Of a stretch of 64,000 bases of DNA, positions 57,092-64,000 are shown in pieces; positions within the stretch are counted from its first letter, which is position 1, and every line of letters begins with the position of its first letter. The translations under genes and the position numbers were made by a program. The notes below the pieces were generated by a model that was not told the DNA's origin, made no database searches, and saw nothing but the letters and a program-made list of their open reading frames with translations. The DNA is taken from assembly GCF_004135735.1 (NCBI RefSeq), contig NZ_CP012670.1, positions 2,666,001-2,730,000 on the forward strand, written 5' to 3'. The DNA is from Sorangium cellulosum. GTDB lineage: Bacteria; Myxococcota_A; Polyangia; Polyangiales; Polyangiaceae.

Positions 57092-57143
57092 CGAACGGGC
57101 GAGGTGATCCGCCCGCGACGTTGAACGGAGGGTGATCGTTTTC

Positions 57144-58205
57144 TTAGGATTCGTTTAAAATCTGGAGAAACATGGAGCGATGAGGGGCCAGCGACGCTCG
57201 AATTTTCGCCGAGGCGCTCTCGATGATCTCGGCGCTCTGGAGGTCCTTCGGCTTGATGCCGAGCTTTGCGAGGCGGCTGTAGACATACGGCAACGACCGA
57301 TTCATTCGCCGCGACAGCTCGCGCGCGCTCCTCGTCTCCCTGACGCACCGCAGGAACAGGAGATCGTCGAGGCTCTCGATCGCCTGCGCGTCGTTCTGGA
57401 AATTGCCATCGGAGCCCTGGCCGCGGAGGCCCTGCTGCGCGAGCAGGTCGAGCGCGCACGCGGCCTTCCAGCTCTCCTCGACGGTCCGATCCGGACTCCG
57501 CACCAGGAAATATCGCTCCACGGCATTGCGGAGCTCGCGGACGTTGCCCCGGTAAACGGTGTTGCTCGCCAGGTCGCCGAGGGCGCTCGCCTCGCGCGCG
57601 GCGATCGGCGCCCGGTAGCGCTCGGCGATCTCCAGGGCGAGCACCCGCGCGAGGCTGCGCAGATCCTCCCGCGTGGGCGGCGGCACGACGATCGTGAGCA
57701 CGCTCAGCCGGAAGAACAGGTCGGCCCGGAACGTCCTGTCGAGCCCCGCGGCGAGATCGCGGTTCGTGGCGGCGAGGATGCGGACGTCGGCGCACTTCTC
57801 CTGGCTGCCGCCCACGGGCCAGAACGAGCCGTCCGCGAGGAAGCGCAGCAGCTTCGCCTGCGCCTCGGCCGGCAGCTCCCCGATCTCGTCGAGGAACAGG
57901 CTGCCGCCGGCGGCGAGCTCCACGAATCCGGGCCTCGAGGCGGTCGCGCCCGTGTAGGCGCCGCGCACGTGGCCGAACAGCTCGCTCTCGAACAGCGTCG
58001 GCGTCAGGGCCGCGCAGTTGACCGTGAGCACCCGCTGCTTCGCGCGCCTGCTGTGCTGGTGAATGTCGCGCGCGAGGATGTCCTTGCCCGCGCCGGTCGG
58101 CCCGACGATCAGCACGGAGCAGTCCGCGGCCGCGGCCTTCTTCGCGAACTCGAGCGCCCTGCAACGGGCCTCGGAGCGCGCGATGAACCTCCAAGAAGTG
58201 TCCAT
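57144..58205 (-). CDS. sigma-54-dependent transcriptional activator without sensor domain
   Basis: 353 residues from ATG 58205 (AGGAG upstream). The AAA+ domain starts at once: Walker A VGPTGAGKD (35-42), ELFGHVRGAYTGA (loop 1 at 82-87, GAFTGA with Phe replaced by Tyr, which is tolerated), Walker B SLFLDEIGELP (103-112) and an arginine-finger region LDRTFRADLFFRL. The C-terminus has a Fis-like HTH (SARELSRRMNRSLPYVYSRLAKLGIKP near 295-320). There is no N-terminal receiver, GAF or FHA domain, so activity must be set by its level or by a partner. It lies 128 bp upstream of the first cluster gene and reads in the same direction; it is the likely cluster regulator. Confidence 0.92.
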   Translation of the reverse strand: MDTSWRFIARSEARCRALEFAKKAAAADCSVLIVGPTGAGKDILARDIHQHSRRAKQRVLTVNCAALTPTLFESELFGHVRGAYTGATASRPGFVELAAGGSLFLDEIGELPAEAQAKLLRFLADGSFWPVGGSQEKCADVRILAATNRDLAAGLDRTFRADLFFRLSVLTIVVPPPTREDLRSLARVLALEIAERYRAPIAAREASALGDLASNTVYRGNVRELRNAVERYFLVRSPDRTVEESWKAACALDLLAQQGLRGQGSDGNFQNDAQAIESLDDLLFLRCVRETRSARELSRRMNRSLPYVYSRLAKLGIKPKDLQSAEIIESASAKIRASLAPHRSMFLQILNES

Positions 58206-58746
58206 CGAATGGTTCTCCTGATCATGAATCGCGAAAGCGTTGTCTGCCTCCGCCCGCCCGGGCGGGGCCGCAGCCACGATATCGCCTTCACCCGAGGCGC
58301 CGCCGGCCGCTCAGGGATGAACGAGAGCGCCTATCAAGTGCGATGAAGGAGGATGGCAACATGACAGAGGAGCGCGGTCCGGGCCGGGCGCCCGCCAGGC
58401 GAAGGCCGCTCGCGCGCCGCGACCTCGCCGCGCTCGCGATCGCGACGCCGCGCGCCTCCTCGATCGATCTCGCTCGCGACGATCGCGACCATGCTCACGC
58501 GCGCTCACGCGCGCTCACGCGCGCTCACGTCGGGCCGCTCACGCGCGCTCACGTCGGGCCGCTCGCGCGCCCCCGCGCCGGCCCTCCTCCGCGCTCGGCG
58601 CAGCTCCCCGCCGCGATCCCCCTCGCGCGTCAGGATATTTCTTCAAATCACGCTCGGGGGCGGCCGGAAGCGCCGAGGCTCCTGGCGGATCCCTTCCTGG
58701 TCGGCGCCGTGTTCGAAGTAGATTCTGCCGCGGAGGGACGCGAGGG
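58206..58746. other. divergent intergenic region between activator gene and treY
   Basis: About 540 bp holding the activator's ribosome site and the GCTCACG repeat. Promoters for both genes should be here; I do not recognise their boxes and find no sigma-54 match. Confidence 0.45.
58493..58560. repeat. short tandem repeat of GCTCACGCGC and GCTCACGTCGGGCC
   Basis: GCTCACGCGC occurs at 58493, 58503 and 58513 in tandem, then GCTCACGTCGGGCC, GCTCACGCGC and GCTCACGTCGGGCC follow, so that the last 48 bases are two 24-bp units. It lies about 190 bp upstream of treY. It may be low-complexity DNA, though a direct-repeat operator is possible. Confidence 0.6.
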
Positions 58747-61700
58747 ATGACCGGAACGTCGGACGATCATCAGAAGACAGGCGGCCAGGCGGACGCCGCC
58801 GGCCAGCGGGCGATGGCGGCGCGGCTCGTCGAGGCCGCGTGCAGCGGCGCTTCGCCGCGGCTGCCGCGCGCCACGTACCGCGTGCAGCTCAACCGGGAGT
58901 TCACCTTCGAGCAGGCGCGGCGCGTGGTCGGCTACCTCGACGCGCTCGGCGTCAGCGACCTGTACACGTCGCCCTTCTTCAAGGCGCGCCCCGAGAGCAT
59001 GCACGGCTACGATCTCGTCGACCACAACGCGCTGAACCCCGCGATCGGCGCCCGCGAGGAGCTCGACCGGCTCACGGGCGAGCTCGCGCGGCACGGCATG
59101 GGCCTCCTGCTCGACTTCGTGCCCAACCACATGGGCGTCGGCCCCGCCGAGAACCTGTGGTGGAGCGACGTCCTCGAGAACGGCCCGAGCTCGCTCCACG
59201 CGCCGTACTTCGACATCGACTGGACGCCCCTCAAGACGGAGCTCCGGCACAAGGTGCTGCTCCCGGTGCTCGGCGATCACTACGGGCGCGTGCTCGAGCG
59301 CGGCGAGCTCAAGATCGAGTTCGAGTCCGAGAGCGGCGCCTTCGTCCTCCGCTACTTCGACCATCTCTTCCCGGTGAACCCGCGGACGTACGGGATGATC
59401 ATCGGTCCGCTCGTGCCCGTGCTCGTCGCCGAGCTCGGCGACGAGCACGACGCGCTCCTCGAGCTGCAGAGCGTCCTGACCGGGCTCCGCAACCTGCCGC
59501 CGCGGACGGAGACGCAGCGGGCCAAGGTGATCGAGCGCCGGCGCGAGAAGCAGATCCTGAAGCGGCGCCTCGCCGCGCTCGTCCAGGACGCGCCCGAGAT
59601 CGCGGCCGCGGTGGCCGAGGGGGTCGAGCGCATCAACGGCAAGGTGGGCGAGCCGCGGAGCTTCGACGCGCTCGAGGCGCTGCTCGAGGAGCAGGCCTAC
59701 CGCCTGAGCTTCTGGCGCACGGCCGCCGAGGAGATCAACTACCGCAGGTTCTTCGACATCAACGACCTCGCGGCCATCCGGATGGAGCACCGGCCGGTGT
59801 TCAACGAGGCGCACCGGCTCGTCTTCGAGCTCTGCGAGCGGGGCCAGGTCACGGGGCTGCGCATCGACCACCCCGACGGCCTCTGGGACCCGATCGGCTA
59901 CTTCGAGGAGCTCCAGCGGGGCTACCTCGTCGAGCGCTGCCGCCAGCGCTTCCTCGCGGAGGCCGCCGGCGAGCAGGAGCCGCCGCTCAGCGCGCGCGAG
60001 GCGCGGAGGCGCCCGTCGCTGGCCGCCCGCTTCGCCAAGCTGGAGCCGGCGATCCGCGCGGCGATCGCGGAGCGCGCGGCCGAGCCGGGCTCGCCGCTCG
60101 CGAGGCCGCTCTACGTGGTCGGCGAGAAGATCCTCGCCCGCGGCGAGACGCTGCCCGAGGTGTGGCCCATCCACGGCACGAGCGGCTACGACTTCGCCGC
60201 CGCGGTGGGCGAGCTCCTCGTCGACCCCTCGAGCGAGGGGGCGATGACCGAGATCTACGAGCGCTTCACCGGCGGCCGGATGGATTTCGAGGCGCTGGTC
60301 TACGAGAAGAAGAAGGTGATCCTGCGGACGTCCCTGGCGAGCGAGCTCAACGTGCTCACGCACGCCCTGAACCGCCTGACCGAGCGCGACCGCCGCTTCC
60401 GCGACTTCACGCTCGGCTCGCTCAACGACGCCCTGCGCGAGATCATCGCCTGCTTCCCTGTTTACCGCACGTACATCAACGAGCGGACGCCCGACATCTC
60501 CGATCACGACCGGGTCGCGATCGGCCGCGCCGTGGCCCTCGCGCGCCGGCGCAACCCGACGATGGAGGCGTCGATCTTCACGTTCGTGCGCTCGGTCCTG
60601 ATGCTCGACGGCGCGGATCTCTTCCGCGAGGAGGACCGGCACCACTTCTGCGAGTTCGTGATGAAGTTCCAGCAGCTCACCGGGCCGGTGATGGCCAAGG
60701 GGCTCGAGGACACGTCGTTTTACATCTACAACCGGCTCGTGTCGCTGAACGAGGTCGGGGGCGAGCCCGAGCGCTACGGCGCGAGCGCGCTCGCGTTCCA
60801 CCGCGGCAACGTGCTGCGGCACAAGACGTGGCCGTACTCGATGCTCGCGACGTCGACGCACGACACGAAGCGGAGCGAGGACGTGCGGGCGCGGATCAGC
60901 GTGCTCTCGGAGCTGCCGTCGGCCTGGGAGGAGGCGCTCCGCCGCGCGGCCGCCGCGGCGGCCCCGCTCAAGGCCGAGGTGGAGGGCCGCCTCGCGCCGG
61001 ACCCCAACGAGGAGTACTTCTTCTACCAGACGCTGCTCGGCAGCCTGCCGATCGAGCCGCTGCTGGGTCCGCCCGTCCCGCGCGCGCCCGACGGCGACGC
61101 GCTCGCGGCCTACACGGGCCGCCTCGTGGACTACATGCGCAAGGCCACGAAGGAGGCGAAGGTGAACACCTCCTGGGTCGACGCCCAGCCCGAGTACGAC
61201 GCCGCGGTCGAGGCGTTCGTGCGCAAGGTGCTCGCGTCCGCGGAGGTCCTGGGGGCGCTCCTGCCGCTCGCGCGCGTGGTCGCGCACCACGGCATGTGGG
61301 CCTCGCTCTCGCAGACGCTGCTGAAGCTCACGTCGCCGGGCGTGCCCGACATCTACCAGGGCAACGAGGTGTGGGACTTCAGCCTGGTCGACCCCGACAA
61401 CCGCCGCGCCGTCGACTTCGCGGCGCGCGAGGAGGCGCTCGCGGCGCTCCGCGCGCGGTGGAGCGGCGGCGACGCCTCGCTCGCGCGCGAGCTCTGCGCC
61501 GGGGCGCCCGACGGCCGCATCAAGCTCCTCGTCACGCACGTGGCGCTCGAGCTGCGGCGGCGGCACCCGGGGCTCTTCGGGGCCGACGGCGCCTACGTGC
61601 CGCTCCGCGTGGTCGGCGAGCGCGAGGCCCACGCGGTCGCCTTCGCGCGCCGCGGCCAGGCGGACGGCCGCTCGGTCGTCGTGGTCGCGCCCCGGCTCAC

Positions 61701-61938
61701 CGCGCGGCTGCTCGGCGGCGCCTGCGCCCCGCCGGTCGGGCGGGTGTGGGCGGGCAGCGCCGTCGAGGTGGAGCCCGGCCTCTACACGGATCTCTTCACC
61801 GGCGCGACGATCGAGGCGGCGCCCGCGCCGCGCGGCGCGGCGGAGGAGCAGGCGGGCGGCGCGCTGCTCCCGCTCGACCGCGTGCTCGTCGATTTCCCGG
61901 TCGCCCTGCTGCTCGGGGCGCCAAAGCGAGGTCAGTGA
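58747..61938 (+). CDS. treY: maltooligosyltrehalose synthase
   Basis: 1063 residues. Family hallmarks: YRVQLNREFTFEQARRVVGYLDALGVSDLYTSPFFKA at the N-terminus, HGYDLVDHNALNP, LRIDHPDGLWDP with catalytic Asp, GTSGYDFAAAVGELLVD, and TSTHDTKRSEDVRAR. A GH13 enzyme, it isomerises the reducing-end alpha-1,4 link of maltodextrins to alpha,alpha-1,1. Length is above the usual 700-950 residues, with insertions near 240-300 and 400-430. treZ follows after a single base, so both are one operon. Confidence 0.96.
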   Translation: MTGTSDDHQKTGGQADAAGQRAMAARLVEAACSGASPRLPRATYRVQLNREFTFEQARRVVGYLDALGVSDLYTSPFFKARPESMHGYDLVDHNALNPAIGAREELDRLTGELARHGMGLLLDFVPNHMGVGPAENLWWSDVLENGPSSLHAPYFDIDWTPLKTELRHKVLLPVLGDHYGRVLERGELKIEFESESGAFVLRYFDHLFPVNPRTYGMIIGPLVPVLVAELGDEHDALLELQSVLTGLRNLPPRTETQRAKVIERRREKQILKRRLAALVQDAPEIAAAVAEGVERINGKVGEPRSFDALEALLEEQAYRLSFWRTAAEEINYRRFFDINDLAAIRMEHRPVFNEAHRLVFELCERGQVTGLRIDHPDGLWDPIGYFEELQRGYLVERCRQRFLAEAAGEQEPPLSAREARRRPSLAARFAKLEPAIRAAIAERAAEPGSPLARPLYVVGEKILARGETLPEVWPIHGTSGYDFAAAVGELLVDPSSEGAMTEIYERFTGGRMDFEALVYEKKKVILRTSLASELNVLTHALNRLTERDRRFRDFTLGSLNDALREIIACFPVYRTYINERTPDISDHDRVAIGRAVALARRRNPTMEASIFTFVRSVLMLDGADLFREEDRHHFCEFVMKFQQLTGPVMAKGLEDTSFYIYNRLVSLNEVGGEPERYGASALAFHRGNVLRHKTWPYSMLATSTHDTKRSEDVRARISVLSELPSAWEEALRRAAAAAAPLKAEVEGRLAPDPNEEYFFYQTLLGSLPIEPLLGPPVPRAPDGDALAAYTGRLVDYMRKATKEAKVNTSWVDAQPEYDAAVEAFVRKVLASAEVLGALLPLARVVAHHGMWASLSQTLLKLTSPGVPDIYQGNEVWDFSLVDPDNRRAVDFAAREEALAALRARWSGGDASLARELCAGAPDGRIKLLVTHVALELRRRHPGLFGADGAYVPLRVVGEREAHAVAFARRGQADGRSVVVVAPRLTARLLGGACAPPVGRVWAGSAVEVEPGLYTDLFTGATIEAAPAPRGAAEEQAGGALLPLDRVLVDFPVALLLGAPKRGQ

Positions 61939-61939
61939 C

Positions 61940-63775
61940 ATGAGCGTGTTTCGCAGGATGGGCGCGTGGATCGAGGGCGGCGCGGTCCGCTTCCGCGTCT
62001 GGGCGCCCGATCACGAGCGGGTGGAGATCGTCACCTACGGCGAGGACGGCCAGGCGATCACGGGCGCGATCGAGGCGCGCCCCGAGGGCGGCGGCTACTT
62101 CGAGGCGACCGCGCCGGGCCTCGGCGCCGGCGCGCTCTACAAGGTGCGGCTCGACGGCGAGGGGCCGTTCCCGGACCCGTACTCCCGCGCGCAGCCGCGC
62201 GGCGTCCACGGCCCGTCGGCGGTCGACGACCCGTCGTTCGCGTGGACCGACGCGGGGTGGGGGGGCGTCGCGCTCGAGGACCTCGTGATCTACGAGGTGC
62301 ACGTGGGCACGGCGACCCCGGAGGGGACGTTCGACGCGCTCATCGGGCGGCTCGGCGAGCTCCGGGCGCTCGGGGTCACGGCGATCGAGCTCATGCCGGT
62401 CGCGAGCTTCCCGGGCGCGCGCGGGTGGGGGTACGACGGCGTCGACCTCTTCGCGCCCGCCGCGAGCTACGGCGGCCCGGCGGGCCTCCGCCGCCTGGTC
62501 GACGCGGCCCACGCGGCGGGCCTCGGCGTGCTCCTCGACTGCGTCTACAACCACCTCGGCCCCGACGGGAACTACCTCCGCGCCTACGCGAAGCGCTACT
62601 TCACCGAGCGGCACACGACGCCATGGGGCGAGGCGGTGAACTACGACGGCGAGGGCGCCGAGCAGGTGCGCGCGCTCGTCATCACGAACGCCGAGATGTG
62701 GATCCGCGACTACCACATCGACGGCCTGCGCCTCGACGCGACCCACGCGATCCTCGACGACACCGAGCCGCACATCCTCCGGGAGATCGCCGAGCGCGCG
62801 CGCGCGGCCGGCGCGGGCCGGCGGGTCGTGGTGATCGCGGAGGACAGCCAGAACGACGCGCGCCTCGTGACGCCGGTGGAGCAGGGCGGGTACGGCCTCG
62901 ACGCCGTGTGGGCCGACGATTTCCACCACGAGCTGCGCGTCTGCTTCGCCGGGGATCGCGACGGCTACTTCGAGGATCACCGGGGCACGGCCGAGGACAT
63001 CGCGGCGACGATCCGCAAGGGGTGGCTCTACGAGGGGCAGGTCTCGCGGCACGCGGGCAAGCCGCGCGGGACGCCGGCCGAGCCGGTGCCGCCGCCGCGC
63101 TTCGTGCACTGCATCCAGAACCACGACCAGATCGGCAACCGCGCGCTCGGCGACCGGCTCGGCGAGCGGGTGAGCCCGGCGGCCTTCCGCGCGATGTCGG
63201 CGCTCCTCCTGGTCACGCCGTACACGCCGCTCCTGTTCATGGGCCAGGAGTGGAACGCGCGGACGCCGTTCCAGTACTTCACGGATCATCACCCCGAGCT
63301 CGGCCGGCTGGTGACCGAGGGCCGCCGGCGGGAGTTCCGGTACTTCACGTCGTTCAGCGGCGCGGAGGTGCCGGATCCGCAGGACCCGGCCACCTTCCAG
63401 CGCTCGAAGCTCTCCTTGGGCGAGCGGGAGCGGCCGGAGCACGCCGGCGTGCTCGCGTGGTACCGCGCGCTGCTCGCCCTGCGCGCCACGCACCCGGCGA
63501 TGAAGGGCCGCGCGCGCCGCGACTTCTCGGTCGAGGCGCTCTCGCCCGACGCGATCCGCGTCGAGCGCCGCGGCGGCGAGGCCGCGGTGGTCGCGCTCGT
63601 CGCGCTCCGGGGCGCGCTCTCCCTGGACCTCGGCGGCGCGGACGCGCGGGTGCTCGCGTTCAGCGAGGAGCCGCGGTTCGGCGGCGCGGCGGCGTCGGTC
63701 GGCGCGCCGCTCGAGCGCGGCCGGGTGGACATCGAGGGCCCGGCGGCGCTGATCCTCGAGGTGCGCCGCGCGTGA
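61940..63775 (+). CDS. treZ: malto-oligosyltrehalose trehalohydrolase
   Basis: 611 residues. N-terminal carbohydrate-binding domain (GGAVRFRVWAPDHERVEIV), then a GH13 barrel with YEVHVGTATPEGTFDALIGRL, DGLRLDATHAI (nucleophile Asp), VVIAEDSQND (acid Glu) and HCIQNHDQIGNRALGDRL (third Asp). It cleaves trehalose from the TreY product. The ATG is one base after the treY stop. The pair makes trehalose from glycogen without UDP-glucose, which serves osmotic and desiccation tolerance, relevant to spores. Confidence 0.96.
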   Translation: MSVFRRMGAWIEGGAVRFRVWAPDHERVEIVTYGEDGQAITGAIEARPEGGGYFEATAPGLGAGALYKVRLDGEGPFPDPYSRAQPRGVHGPSAVDDPSFAWTDAGWGGVALEDLVIYEVHVGTATPEGTFDALIGRLGELRALGVTAIELMPVASFPGARGWGYDGVDLFAPAASYGGPAGLRRLVDAAHAAGLGVLLDCVYNHLGPDGNYLRAYAKRYFTERHTTPWGEAVNYDGEGAEQVRALVITNAEMWIRDYHIDGLRLDATHAILDDTEPHILREIAERARAAGAGRRVVVIAEDSQNDARLVTPVEQGGYGLDAVWADDFHHELRVCFAGDRDGYFEDHRGTAEDIAATIRKGWLYEGQVSRHAGKPRGTPAEPVPPPRFVHCIQNHDQIGNRALGDRLGERVSPAAFRAMSALLLVTPYTPLLFMGQEWNARTPFQYFTDHHPELGRLVTEGRRREFRYFTSFSGAEVPDPQDPATFQRSKLSLGERERPEHAGVLAWYRALLALRATHPAMKGRARRDFSVEALSPDAIRVERRGGEAAVVALVALRGALSLDLGGADARVLAFSEEPRFGGAAASVGAPLERGRVDIEGPAALILEVRRA

Positions 63776-63875
63776 CGCGCGCTATCCTGCGCGCGCTCAC
63801 GCCCCCGCTCTCCTTCCTCCCTGTCCTCGCCGTACTGAACCTGCTCTGTCCTGTTCTTTCTCGAGTTCCGGCGCG

Positions 63876-64000
63876 ATGCTGAAGCCCGTCACGTTCACGC
63901 CCATCGGCGTGGTGCGCACCCCGTTCCCCGACCGGGTGAGCGCGCCGCGCCAGCCGCACGCCGCGGCCGGTGCGGAGGGCACGATCGAGCTCGTCCCCGG
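63876..64000 (+). CDS. TrmO/YaeB-family protein, start only
   Basis: About 41 codons from ATG 63876 up to the window edge. The sequence begins MLKPVTFTPIGVVRTPFPDR and continues APRQP...GTIELVPG, the conserved N-terminus of the TsaA/TrmO family, SAM-dependent methyltransferases of N6-threonylcarbamoyladenosine in tRNA (E. coli YaeB). The bulk of the gene lies outside, so function is tentative. Confidence 0.7.
   Translation, partial: MLKPVTFTPIGVVRTPFPDRVSAPRQPHAAAGAEGTIELVP

Overview
The window is very GC-rich DNA with strong third-position GC bias. It carries a Hanks-type kinase fused to a MalT-like ATPase, several sigma-54 elements, many lipoproteins, large secreted proteases and a long NRPS cluster. 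Together these suggest a myxobacterium, most likely of the Polyangiales; this is inference from gene style, as no rRNA or marker gene is present.

Layout. 1-5 kb: a cut-off CxxCH lipoprotein, then a translationally coupled operon of an exported protein, an ECF sigma factor and a single-pass membrane protein. 5-16 kb: the kinase-ATPase, an ammonium transporter, a self-regulated ArsR/AHSA1 pair with a visible promoter-operator, 4-alpha-glucanotransferase (malQ) and debranching enzyme (glgX). 16-25 kb: two secreted trypsin-like proteases and accessory surface lipoproteins. Each protease gene has a candidate sigma-54 promoter and, 150-250 bp upstream, an array of CGTGACATGTCACG palindromes with the same 21-21-12 bp spacing. 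25.26-29.40 kb: a 4.1 kb transposon with perfect 16-bp inverted ends and a 10-bp target duplication, inserted in a 42-bp tandem repeat. It carries an IS1-like transposase, an AlbA_2-domain protein, an ECF-like sigma factor and an HTH protein. 29-31 kb: gene remnants and a DUF6748-like lipoprotein.

31.2-58.2 kb: a minus-strand biosynthetic cluster. A sigma-54 activator (57144-58205) is followed by a good sigma-54 promoter (57075-57091). The genes then run: a degenerate carbamoyltransferase, an acyl-CoA dehydrogenase-like protein, an intact carbamoyltransferase, SbnA- and SbnB-like enzymes (2,3-diaminopropionate supply), a 4197-residue FAAL-ACP-(C-A-T)x3-TE lipopeptide synthetase and an isochorismatase-fold hydrolase. 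After an intrinsic terminator come HypE, HypF and a cyclic-peptide ABC exporter. HypE and HypF normally make the cyanide ligand of NiFe hydrogenases, but no hydrogenase or other hyp gene is present and hypF overlaps the exporter gene by 4 bp. The most interesting hypothesis is that this cluster makes a short lipopeptide containing diaminopropionate that is carbamoylated and perhaps further converted to a cyano group.

58.7-64 kb: treY and treZ (glycogen or maltodextrin to trehalose), then the start of a TrmO-like gene. With malQ and glgX nearby, the non-cluster part of the window is rich in alpha-glucan metabolism.
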